Of a DNA stretch of 23,791 nucleotides, positions 9,698 to 20,400 are shown in pieces. A program made the translations under genes and the position numbers. Position 1 is the first letter of the stretch. Each line of letters starts with the position of its first letter. The notes beneath the pieces are model-generated. The model saw only the letters and a program-made list of their open reading frames with translations, was not told the DNA's origin and ran no database searches. The DNA is from Dinochytrium kinnereticum (Eukaryota > Chytridiomycota > Chytridiomycetes > Chytridiales > Chytridiaceae), in assembly GCA_027604005.1 (NCBI GenBank), contig JADGJT010000344.1, positions 1 through 23,791 of the forward strand, written 5' to 3'.

Positions 9698-10756
9698 ATG
9701 AGCAGAGAGAATCCCATCGTGAGCATGCACTGCCGGCTGTACAGCATCGGTCTAATAAGCTCTTAGGTTTTCTTCGATGTATCCATCGGTAGCCATTAGC
9801 ATCTGTGAGCCGCAAAAATATTAACTCATCAATTCTCTCCGCTGATACACATGCAGGTGGTCAACCAGGTTAGTCAGGAAATGTTATTTGATATGAGTTG
9901 CATGCAATTTCTGATCATCTTTGGACTCGCTGCAGTTGGGAGGATGAAGATGGAGCTCTTCAAGGATGTGGTGCCCCGAACAGCTGAAAATTTCCGGCAG
10001 CTATGCACAGGTGAATATAAGTATGTTGGTTACCTCTTCTTCTTTTTGTAACATCTTCATCTTTCCATTTTGTCCTGCAAGGCGAAACGGCGTACCGCAA
10101 GGATTCAAGAACTGCACTTTCCACAGGTAAGGATGAATCAAAAGGCCATGTTTTTTTAAGTATAACATTCTTCTCAGAATTATTAAAGGTTAAGTGTTTT
10201 TGGCGTTCTGTGCTAAGAAGACCTCAGATTTTATGGTGCAGGGTGGCGACTTTCTAAAGGTCATTCAACATTATTTAATGACTGGTACTAATACGGAATT
10301 CAGGGGGATGGAACAGGAAGTATGAGTATCTATGGCGATAAATTCGAAGATGAGAGTTTCCAGCTGAAGCACAGTTCACCCGGTCTACTATCCATGGTAA
10401 AGATGGCATCACTGTAATATTCTTAACACTTAAGGCCAATAGTGGACCCCACACAAACGGTTGTCAGGTATTTATGGTTACAGAGACATATCGGCCTTAT
10501 CAAATATAAGTTCTTCATCACCTGCGCCAAGACAGACTTCTTGGATGGAAAGCACGTTGTGTTTGGTAAAATATAACTTCCTTTCTCCATCTCACTGCTA
10601 CAGGTCGGCTGGTCGACGGGTTGCTAACTCTGAGAAAAATCGAAAATGTGCCAACGGGACCAAATAACCGGCCCAAGGTAATGATCTCAGACATCCATGT
10701 GCAGTTGTAAACCCTGTTAGATTCCTGTCATCATCACAGAATGCGGAGAAATGTAG
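9698..10756 (+). CDS. PPIH: Cyclophilin H, spliceosomal peptidyl-prolyl cis-trans isomerase
   Basis: The family catalyses proline cis-trans isomerisation and, in animals, associates with the U4/U6-60K protein of the tri-snRNP in the nucleus. Twelve exons: 9698-9718, 9767-9788, 9857-9868, 9936-10020, 10082-10126, 10178-10188, 10228-10259, 10304-10396, 10435-10467, 10511-10565, 10604-10677, 10721-10756. They total 519 nt, giving 172 aa, close to the human 177 aa. Visible signatures are [15 protein letters not shown] at the start, HR-x4-F-x2-Q (Arg62, Phe67, Gln70), [20 protein letters not shown] and the PPIH-like ending [14 protein letters not shown] plus CGEM. The active-site His is His133. 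The Trp that contacts cyclosporin in most cyclophilins is Phe128 here. The start was chosen because MSRENPI spliced to VFFDV reproduces the family N-terminus. Confidence 0.96.
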
Positions 10757-10788
10757 AATTCTCCAGGCTTATTAATACCATGTATTTA
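10757..10788. other. 32-bp gap between convergent PPIH and PER1 genes
   Basis: Only 32 bp separate the PPIH stop (10754-10756) and the PER1 stop (10789). The two mRNAs must overlap in their 3' UTRs or share a bidirectional terminator region. Confidence 0.8.
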
Positions 10789-11745
10789 TCACAACAACCG
10801 ATGGCCCTTGTCATAAACCTCGTAAACGGCATCGTCAATAAAGAAGCCGTGATAGAAATATATCAACGGCCAGGTTGCTCCATGCCATAATGAGTGCGCG
10901 TCAAAAGTCCACCAGATTGGTGGGAAATCCAGTAGTTCAAAAGACATGGCGGCCGATATGAGAATGACCACCAACACCATCTTCCATCCGTACGGCCGCT
11001 GCTTCATGTGCATGAGGGCGTATGATAGCCAGATGAGATTCCCAATGAGGCCCAGTGTCACTCCAGCGATCATGTTGTAAGTGTAGTCGAATGGCCAAAG
11101 GCTGAGGTAGGTCACATGCATAACAAAAAAGAGCCCAAAGCAAGAGGCGATGATTCTTCGAGGACCCTGCTTGCCAACGGTCCCGGTTGCCTTCAATACG
11201 GCAACAAAGCATGCGAATGTGATGGAGGCCAGTGCAGTGAAATAGTCCATCTTCTCCGTCCAGCCAAAATCCCTTGTGTGGAAGAGGATGGACCACACCC
11301 ATCCATTGACCGCCAAAAGAGCATTGATTATGTAGTATTTTCTAAACTGCGAGCTTCGTGGTGCCTCTTTCGTTAGCCGTAGGTAACCACGATAGTGAGC
11401 AACCCCATTGAAGATCGAGAAAAGCACAGAGGCGGGCTCTTGCATCCCGAGGAACCTTGTAAAAGGCCATTTCCCATGGAACTGGTGGATCCTATCTCCT
11501 GATGCGATGTTTAGAGCGGTTGTTTGGTGCATGCATCGATACTGGCAGTCTTGTGAGCAGTCCCATAAGGTCAATCTCAGGATAATGGGGAGAGGTTTCG
11601 GGTTCTCGCGATTACACTCTGACGATCGACACTTTGCCACGCAGTTAATATAAAGGGACTGGCGATCTCCGGAAGAAGCCTCAGCCACGACCAGGAGGAA
11701 TGCAGTGGTCAGTAGCAACCGTAGCGCTGTCGAAGAGAGACCCAT
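10789..11745 (-). CDS. PER1: PER1/PGAP3-family GPI-lipid remodelling protein
   Basis: Single-exon gene of 318 aa. In yeast and animals this family removes the unsaturated acyl chain from the sn-2 position of GPI anchors, in the ER or Golgi. Residues 1-23 form a signal peptide (hydrophobic LLLTTAFLLVVAEA). A luminal Cys-rich segment follows (about 34-71, with CVAKCRSSEC, DCSQDCQYRCMHQ), then seven or so membrane helices. Conserved landmarks include FHGKWPF, EPASVLFS, WSILFHTRD, a central YFTA and the C-terminal group with Asp273, His284, His288 and His299 (HSLWHG), matching the metal-binding residues of the CREST hydrolase superfamily. Length and residues look intact, so it is probably active. 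It lies 114 bp downstream of the Pub1-like gene on the same strand and converges on PPIH. Confidence 0.96.
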   Translation of the reverse strand: MGLSSTALRLLLTTAFLLVVAEASSGDRQSLYINCVAKCRSSECNRENPKPLPIILRLTLWDCSQDCQYRCMHQTTALNIASGDRIHQFHGKWPFTRFLGMQEPASVLFSIFNGVAHYRGYLRLTKEAPRSSQFRKYYIINALLAVNGWVWSILFHTRDFGWTEKMDYFTALASITFACFVAVLKATGTVGKQGPRRIIASCFGLFFVMHVTYLSLWPFDYTYNMIAGVTLGLIGNLIWLSYALMHMKQRPYGWKMVLVVILISAAMSFELLDFPPIWWTFDAHSLWHGATWPLIYFYHGFFIDDAVYEVYDKGHRLL

Positions 11746-11859
11746 GTTCGAGGCAAAAACTAGACAATCTTACACCCTTTGGCACCACTCCTGGCCAACA
11801 CTGTGGCTAACAAAGAATATTATTGAGTTTAATACACGCCCTTTATTTCCAATATGCCA
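11746..11859 (-). promoter_or_regulatory. Short gap holding the PER1 promoter and the Pub1-like 3' end
   Basis: 114 bp lie between the stop of the RRM gene (11860) and the ATG of PER1 (11745), both on the minus strand. No specific motif is recognised. The short distance means the upstream transcript probably ends inside the PER1 promoter. Confidence 0.4.
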
Positions 11860-13554
11860 TTAATAGTAGCCTTGCTGGCTGGGGTTCCAGTACTGCTGTT
11901 GCTGGGTGATGGCGCCATTGTAGGGATCGTACACCGCATTTGTGGGGTTGGCCGCTCCAGACGTGGGCGGGGTAGGTCCTCCTATTTCAATTATCAGACA
12001 ACTTAAGGCCCTTCATCATACCTGGGTAGAACCAAGGAACGGCGGGTTGTTGGTAACCAAAACCCTGCATCGCAAAAGGGACATTGTCGGGGGCTCTGTC
12101 CTTGCCCCATGAGCACTTTTTAAATCAATATTAGTCCAGATCACAACTCATTGGACCTACCCGGATCTGACGGCCCTGAACAGTGAAGCCATTCAAGGAA
12201 ACAATGGCATTCGAGGCGTTTTCGTGGGTATCCAATCTGATATGGAAGGTTAAGAAGACAAGGCCGGAAAGTCGATACGCTACTTAATGAAAGCATAGCC
12301 CTTGTCAGCCTGCATACGAATCTCCGCAATGTATCCATACTGAGAAAACAAAGGTATCAGGTCATTTTCTTCGATCATCGAATCAATGAGAGAAGAAATC
12401 GACACAAAAGCATGTTATCAACTGGCGTCATCTGGTATTCAAAGAGAAAGAGAGCTTACGAGAGGTAGTAGGGGTAATGTTTCCGACATAGATCGTGGTG
12501 TTGTAGGAGGGGGTTTGTCCGAAAACTGCATCGTAGCGCTGGGGCTCGCCCTGCCTCTGTGCAGCTACATTATAAGAAAATCGAAATTTAAGTCTGGGTC
12601 TCTCACATGCGGGACGACCTTGCTCCATGCGAGCATTGGCAGCTGTTCCCTGAGTCTTCTGGTTAGCCCAGTTAACCCTGATGGGGCGACTTCCGAGCCA
12701 CTCCGAGTTCATTGTGTTGATAGCTTGCTCGGCATCCTTGGAAACGATAAGAATTTTAAAATTGAAATCGATAAGTTCAAAAAGCATACAGATTTCTCCC
12801 TGAAGGCAACAAATCCGTAGCCTCGCGATTTTCCAGTGTTTTGATCCCACATGACGCGTGCATCACTTTCGGCAAGGAGCAAATCAAGAATGAATTATTA
12901 GAACAGATAGTCCAGCAAACCCAAACCAAAAGGAAAGAGAAAGAGAAGGGAGAAGAGGCAGGTTCAAAAACTCACGACATGGAGCCGAAAACACTGAAAG
13001 CCTTTGCAAGGACCTGATCATTAACCTCTGGGCTAAGATCACCAACAAAGATGTGGAAGTGCGTGGTAAAGTCCTCCTTCCCGGCAGCATTTCCACCAAA
13101 AGCCCAGTTTACTCGAATTTCCTGAACTCAGTTAGCCATTGCCGACGGAAGCGTTCATACGGAGCTGAAGATCTTCTTTCCGTTCAAGCTCTGGAGAGCC
13201 TGTTCTGCATGGTTGTGATCGCGGAACTCAACAAATCCATAGTTGAGGGAGGGCTGGCCGAACTATAACAATCGCGTTAGGTCAGAGGCTCTGATCAAGA
13301 GAGTATTCAAACGTTGCGGTTGTCCTGCTGATGCAATATTTTGACCGACTGAATGATGTCTGTAGTAGCTCCTAGGCTGAAGATCTGGTAAAGAAGCGCC
13401 TCAGTGACCTTTGGGTCCAAGTTCCCCACGTACTAGAAGAAGGGAAGGAAATGAAGGGCCATCATCAGCTCCATCTCACTCGACACCGAACGCAAAGGCA
13501 TACCAGCTTCCTCTCAGAAGCGTTCCCAGGCGTGCCCCGCGGAGGCTGCTGCAT
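11860..13554 (-). CDS. PUB1: TIA-1/Pub1-type RNA-binding protein with three RRMs
   Basis: Proteins of this family bind U-rich RNA, affect mRNA stability, splicing and translation, and enter stress granules. Minus-strand exons: 13504-13554, 13313-13432, 13161-13262, 12976-13121, 12790-12865, 12607-12736, 12460-12564, 12284-12368, 12161-12236, 12022-12115, 11860-11981; total 1107 nt, 368 aa. RRM1 has RNP2 LYVGNL (17-22) and RNP1 NYGFVEF (64-70). RRM2 has HIFVGDL (114-120) and SRGYGFVAF (153-161). RRM3 has TIYVGNI (232-238) and KGYAFIKL (266-273). A Gln/Pro/Tyr-rich tail ([14 protein letters not shown]) follows, as expected of prion-like tails. Order and spacing match TIA-1/Pub1/Nam8 proteins; Pub1 versus Nam8 is not settled. 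The start at 13554 gives a 16-residue leader before RRM1; the frame stays open further upstream. Confidence 0.93.
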
Positions 13555-13821
13555 CTGCGGGAGCTGATCGACGGTTGTTCCCGGTGGATGCTCCTTGAGG
13601 ACAGAAAAGAGAACGGATGAGCAGGCTGCGTGCGAGCGGGCGCGGACGGGTGCGAGGAATAATACCATTCTCTATCGGTTGGAAAGCGTCAACGACAGCG
13701 GGAAGAAGAAAAACTCGAAAGGAAAATTCCCTGTAGCTGGCCAGCTCAAAGTGCCCGTCGCCTTGTGGAACGGATTTTTTGCCTTTTTCCCCCAACCAAC
13801 GCAACAAACCTCACTGACGAA
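13555..13821. promoter_or_regulatory. Divergent promoter region between the Pub1-like gene and QCR6
   Basis: 267 bp separate the two ATGs, so both promoters and both 5' UTRs lie here. The part next to the Pub1-like gene remains open in the frame of its exon 1 up to 13668, which makes the exact translation start less certain. No TATA box or other defined element is obvious. Confidence 0.5.
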
Positions 13822-14255
13822 ATGTCCTCGGAGGACCCCAAGCCCAGGATTGAAGAAGGCAAGCAGCGCTGCAGGCGAGGCGACGGCGACGGCGATGCCC
13901 TGGCGTCACCGTGACGGCCGTTGCCTGCATCGGAATATTCCAGCTTTTGATTCAATTTCATCCGTCACTCCCACGATCTCTGCACCTCCTTGCTGCCCAT
14001 ACGCTGGCTAATGCTCCCTTTGCTGCCTTCTCTCTCACAGAGTGCGCGGAATCGCACCACTGCCATTCTTTCAACGACAAGCTAGCAAAGTGCTCGGAGC
14101 GAGTGTCAGGTGGTGAGGCCGGCGAGGAGACCTGTGTGGAGGAGTTCTTTGATCTGATGGTACGGAAGATGATCTCAACTTGCCACTAATCGGTCTGTGT
14201 TTAGGAGTGCGTCAACCACTGCGCGCCGGAAAAGCTCTTTGCCAACCTTAAATAG
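13822..14255 (+). CDS. QCR6: Cytochrome bc1 complex subunit 6 (hinge protein)
   Basis: The hinge protein sits in the mitochondrial intermembrane space on complex III and helps cytochrome c1 interact with cytochrome c. Three exons: 13822-13858, 14041-14159, 14205-14255; 68 aa. The four cysteines Cys20-x9-Cys30 and Cys44-x13-Cys58 have exactly the family spacing for two disulfides, and the ending HCAPEKLFANLK matches the conserved C-terminus (KLFNNLK in human). Intron 1 (13859-14040) must start with GC (AAG|GCAAGC), because no GT donor in the right phase exists before an in-frame stop. The acidic N-terminal arm is short (MSSEDPKPRIEE) compared with yeast. The gene is divergent from the Pub1-like gene and convergent with the nucleoporin gene. 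Confidence 0.9.
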
Positions 14256-14438
14256 ATTCGTTCATCATCATACCTTCAAAACCTCTTCCCACTTGTTCCC
14301 TTCTTTTTCGTCCTTTTTCTTCGCTTGCATTCTGGATGAACCACCGTACTTCTATGGCGCGCGCACAGGGCATGCAAGAAATGTCTCTTTGATCAATAGG
14401 TTAAGTTTATTGTTTCGTCTTTGCCACATGTCGAGCAA
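14256..14438. other. 183-bp gap between convergent QCR6 and nucleoporin genes
   Basis: Both genes end here, so the gap holds two 3' UTRs. It has a T-rich patch near 14300-14330 but no gene. Confidence 0.5.
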
Positions 14439-17400
14439 TCAAAGCATCTCCTTGAGCTTGCGAACCAGCATCTGGATAAATGCATTCCGCGCCTCATGAT
14501 TCACAACCATATCTGCCGACTGGAAGGTAAAGGTCATTAGCCTGGTTCAAGCAAGGAGATGGCAGTTACCAGTTGAACTGTCGCCAATTTCGTCAAGCTC
14601 ATGCGTACATCCGCCGTAAGCTTTTCGGATTGCGACGTGTCGGCCGATTTCCTCCCTTGCATCTCCTGGACGTGGTGAAAGTACCTCCAAAGTAGAAGCA
14701 ACGCGTGCTCAATGATATCTTTTAATGCTGGTCAAAATCAAAGCCAGCCAGCAGGTTTCTGAAAGGCACTCACATAAAAGGGACATGACCTCGTCATTCC
14801 TGCTCTTCAGCCTTCTCCTGAGCTCGCGGCCTGCCCACTGTTGCCTCTGTGATGAGGTGGACTCATTGCTAAGAGGCTCCTTCGACGACCGAACAATCTT
14901 TAAAAGTTGTCAGACACCAATAAAAACGTATGAAGAAGGAGATAGGACTCACAGCATTGATTTCGTCCACCGGCAACAGTCGCAACTCGCCAACCTTCAG
15001 GCGAAGGCTCTTCTGCTCATCCGCGCAAGCAAAGAACTGCATGATGGATAGCCCCAACAGCTTGGCTAGCACGCCTGGCGAGATCCTGTTCGAATCTATG
15101 GACGAAAAACTTAATCACGTGTGATGAAAGACTTCACCCCTTACCTCCATCCATCTTCATGTCCTTTCCTAATTGGAAGATCAAGCCGAGAGACTCGTCG
15201 GGGCCTGAACGAACAAAGATTAGATTGGCAGACTATACCCGGAGAAACATACCATTGATACCGCTTGTAACCAGGTCGCAATATGAAAGAATGCTGCGGC
15301 ACACATGTAAGATATGTCTGGCGCTGTCATCTATAACAGGTAAAATATTTAGTTTCATAAAGTAAAAGGCGAGATAAAGATGAAAGGGGGGTAAAAGAAA
15401 GCAGGTTCAGAGTATAAGACGCCAACCTTCACCCTGCAGATCAAGTCCAATCATATACTGCCTACTAAGCGACATCAAAACATTGTGGAAAGACCGATTG
15501 CCAGGTCCAGATCCCTTTTACGATATGAAGCGGAAATTAATTAGAATCCCAAAAGGTTATCGCAAAGCACCTCTCACCTCAAACTCGAGCATATTTCGAC
15601 AGCCCGCAAGACAAGAAAGGAGCGCCACTATCAGCTGCTTCTGATCCCTCATCTGAGCAATTTTTTCCGACCCTTTAGCACTCTCCACCCACTTCTCGCG
15701 AAGAATAGCCATGAGCGCATCCTGGTGCTTCTGAATAAACAAGGCAATCTGACAGAAATAAAAGTCATTAAAAAGGTTTAGCAAGCAAGTTTTATCGTCA
15801 AAACATGAGCTATGATCGACCTTTCCTTCAAAAAGATAGGAAAAAATAAAGGTGGGGGGGATGATGAGCTAAGAATTATAGACAAACCTTTCCGATCACC
15901 ACAATATTCTCCCTCCCATTCTGCGCAAAAATACAGAGCAGTCTCAAGATCGGTGTTATGGCCTGATGGTAGTTCTCCTGTGCATGAGGGGATTGCGTGT
16001 CCATATCTATCAAAAAAGAGAAGGAAACAGGGGGGATCAATTCAAAAAACGCAAGGGAAAAAAAAAAAGGGTAACAGAAGAAAAACCAAATAAAAAACCT
16101 TGCGAGTCAACCCCATCCACCTCAGGCCGGTGCTCAATAAAGTGGCACTCAGTTAAGACCTCCAAGATCCCAGTCTCCAAAAGCTTCTCATACCCCTCTC
16201 GCTGCTGCGCAACCCTTAAAAGCATGCTCATCTTGATTTGGTAAATGAGGAACATACTCGTAAAGTCAGAGCCTAAAAAAGAAATTTGGTCAACAAAGAA
16301 AAAAGGCCAAACCAAAGAATGCAAAAGAAAAACAAAAACAAAAACAAAACAAAGCCGCTCACTCGACTCATTTCTCAACAAAGCTTGAATTCCAGCATCC
16401 TCCCTCTGCCCAAACACCCTCACGAAATCCCCTAAAAAGTTCCGTCTCGCCATGAAAGCGATCACTCGATTTGGTCTCTCATGCGCAGATAAGCAGCAAA
16501 GCGCCTCAATGACAGCAAACGCTATCGTCTTCAGATAGATATTCCCATCCGAAGCGTCCTTGCACACCATCTCAAGGAACCGATCTCCATAAGAGGCGAT
16601 AACGGTCAGATTACCAAGGAGTAATTGAGTTCTGTAAGATGCAAATCCACCTCCCGCAGCTTCCTTCGGCGCGGCAGCAAAGGCAGAAAGTTTTTGCATC
16701 AACCTTCCATCACCACTGTCAGTCACAGTCTCAACAGGCCGTTCAGGGGCTTCGAGCTCATCAGGGTTAGTGTAGTGGAAAAAGTGAGTTAACGCAGCGT
16801 AATGGTTTGCCCTCAACGCACTGCTCGACCCTGACTTTAAAATCCCATCCAAAATCCCCTTCAAAACAACTTGCTGCAAAGACTCAGCTGGCAATCTAAC
16901 GCCCTGACGAGACGGATCCGAGACCCCCAAAGCAGACTGAATTACAGCCTGACGAACACGATCCTCCCTCAACCTCCAAAGTAGAGCCAAGATGACGTGG
17001 GACAAGGCCTCAACAAAGTCACTCGCCGTGTCGGGTGCATTGATCCTTGGAAAGACGTTGGCGAGCAATTCATAAATCTTCTCCTCCCTCATTTCAGGAG
17101 GGAACATCTCAAACGAGCGAGCAAGGGTGACTCGAACAATCCTGCACCACCCGTCAACGCAATGAATCCTAGCCCCAAGGCTTTCAATATGGAAATTTAT
17201 CTTCAAAAGCTCGTGGAGCACCGCCGTTGTCTCTGCCCTCATCCGAGCACGATCGGGTAAAATAGCGACAGCTCCCTGCTTCTCCACAGCCCTCTGTCTT
17301 GCGACAAGAAGCGAATGAGCGGCACGGATATCGTAAACAGGCCTCCCATACTCATCGATCCTCTGACACCTGTTTAAATCCACATCACTGACCTTCAAAA

Positions 17401-20400
17401 CAGTGGGGTACTCCCCACCCCGCGCCAAATCAATCGAATTAAACACTTCCAGCATTTTGGTCAGCGGTTGCTCGAACCCTTGCTGCGACGCCTGAGTGTT
17501 GAAAACAGACTTTTGCAGCGCAGAGAATCCCCATCCCGCAGTCTTCGAGTCCATAGTCTCTCCAGAGGACACCGGGCTGATGTAGAGAAGATCAAGCAGC
17601 CTCTGAGCCTGAGATCTCTGGCCAGCCAAAGTGGTGATGTGAAGCTCCAACGCAATGAGTTTGAGAAGCCATCCGCGCTGATGAAGTTTGGAGCTCGACA
17701 CCTTCCTTACTTGCGACTCAACTATCCCCGCAGCGTCCTTACTTGCTCCAAGCCCCTCAACCCTGTCAACAGGGAAGGACTGCAACTGGCGGTAAAAGAA
17801 ATCCTCCGAGGTCCGTAAGTACCTCATGGTCGTCGACGAAGTTGTATGCGACGCACAGATTTTGTAAAGAAGTTGATAACACTTCTCAGCCAACTTTGGG
17901 TGCAACTCATAGAGCGGTTCCCTAACCTCATCCTCCCCCCCAGCCTCCCCAGTCCGCATCAGCTCCAGAATAACATAAAGGCAAGCCACGCGTCCTCCCG
18001 GTGTGGCAGGCCCAACAATCTCCACCTCCCCAGGCCCCTTAGCAAGATTATACCCAAGCAGATAATGCGCCACAGTGGGGAACGGTCTCGCATCCTGCAC
18101 GTTCGCGATAAGCAGCTCGAGAATAGCCAACCGAATCAGGTTCGCAAATCCAGGAGCTCGCTCTCTAATCTCCGAGGGGGCATTGTCGTAGAGGATAGAA
18201 GCAAGGTCAGCATCCGCAGTGATATCATCCATGTCCATGCCGTTCGGATCGTCGGAAGCCCGTCGTGAATCATCTAACCCCTCTGCCTCCTCAAGCTGCA
18301 ATCGATGAACGAACCCGGCCACAATCTGATTAGACTCGCTGCTGAAACTCAACAAGTTTACGAGCCGATTCATCTTCCCATAAGGTCCAGAGGCCTCGAC
18401 GGAATTAAACGTCGGCGAATCGGAGAGGAGCGTGAGGACATTAACGGCTAGCAAACAAATCTCATCATCAATCTGGCAGTTGACAAACAGCGCAATGTGC
18501 ACGATGACGTCCTTATAAAACGCCAAAAGCTGATCCAACCCCGTCATAGCGACAGAAATCTTTAAAGCGTGTGCTCTGTCCGAAGCGATCATATCCATAA
18601 AGTACCCCTGAGCCTGGAGCATCCTCAAAATAATCCGCAAGGATAATCTAATCGAATTGGCAAAAGACGGGTATCGCCTTCCATGAGTGTTCACAGCCTC
18701 GACACCATTCGCAACAACATCAAAGATCCTCCTGATAAGCGGTGACCCCGACAAGATCCTTGACATTATCGTAAACGCTGGGTGCATCGACACACTGCTA
18801 AGAGTGGCTGAATCAGTCAGCGTCTCCCCGTCCCCCTCCCCACCCACAAGCATGGCCTCCTTGAAACTGGCATCAAAGTTCCGAATGCAAACATCAAAGA
18901 TCTGCAAGCAAAGCTCAATCATCCTCCACCTCTCATCAACCGACACAAACAGTCGATTATTGATCTTCAAAAACACATCCTCAACCACAAAATCAATGTA
19001 ATGAGTCGTGGCAGACGGCATCCCACTCCCCCCAAAGGCCCCCACATCACCAGCACCCCAAACAGGCCTCGACGACATCATCAAAACGCTAATCAACTGC
19101 AGAAACGCAATAGTCTCGGGATAAGTCTGCGACTGCGACTCCACCTGATCCATATCATACCGAATCCCATCCCCTCTAGTAACCTGTCTCTGCTGCCCCC
19201 CCGTCGAACTCCCACCATACTGAAACCCAACCAGATTCTGGGGTCTCGGCACAATCTCCGCAATCTCAAGGTGTCTCCAAACGAAATGGGCAATATCAGA
19301 AGTCGCGTTCCTCTCAGTCGGGATACAAAACGCCGCAACGGCTTCAAACAGCGCAGCCTTCAGGTCAACAGAAACGCGGCGAAGAAGCAGGCTGAACAGA
19401 GTATTGATGGCCTGGAGGTGTGGGTAGGCGTGCAGAGAAGTCCTCGCGACGCTCGAAAACCTCACAACCTGTCTCAAAAGTCTCAGGAACGCCTTTTGAA
19501 GCGCAATCTCCGCAGGATTCATCTCCCCCTCGGGATGAGCCGCCAGAGTCTTGGCAGTCAAATCCAAGGACCTAAACAGAGCCTCCCAGGACAATTTTGA
19601 ATGCTCCGTGCTGAGAAACCCGGTAGCGCATTGCGCACACTGTCTCCCTGTTGAGAGCGATGCCAAAACCTCGAGGAAGGCTCTCAACAAGTCGTCTGAC
19701 CGCACATCAGCCATGAACCGAATAAACTTAAACAACTCTGGATCCTTCCAGAAGCGTATCCCCGATTCGGGTCGATCACGGTATAGGGCAGCAACGAGAG
19801 ACAGGAGACTCTCGAAAGGCGTGGTGGCGGGTTCTCCAAGGTAATTCATCAGCTGCCCACCTCGAGCCATAGCAGCCTCGGCATCCTCAGCCTTGTTCTT
19901 AAGACTCCTCACAACCCTCCCCAACCGCTTCAAAAAATTCTCCACCAACCCCTGAATGATGCCCACCCCATAATCAAAGATGTCCGTATCTACATCCACA
20001 TCCCCCTCCCCCATGCCCATATTCATCTCAACGAATGCATTTCGAGAGATGACCCTCTCCGCCACAAAAGCAAACGGGAAACTATGAAGCCCATGCTCAA
20101 GCCTCGAATCCAACCCTTCCGGAAGCCCCAACTCCTGCTCAATCTGCTGATAATGCAACCGAATCTGCTTGACATGCACACAGAATTGCACCCCAACAAT
20201 CTCCTGAAGCGCTCTGACATTCCACCGAACATTGAGTCCATAAACAATCGTCCCAACCCTCCTCAAAAACTCGAAGTGCTCCGTCTCCTTTCCTGGAACC
20301 AACGGGCTATCGATCCCCTGAGGTGGCTCCAGCGCCGACAACAGCGACAGAAGCAGCAAATACCAAACGCCATCCCCCAGATCAATATCCCGGTGCATCT

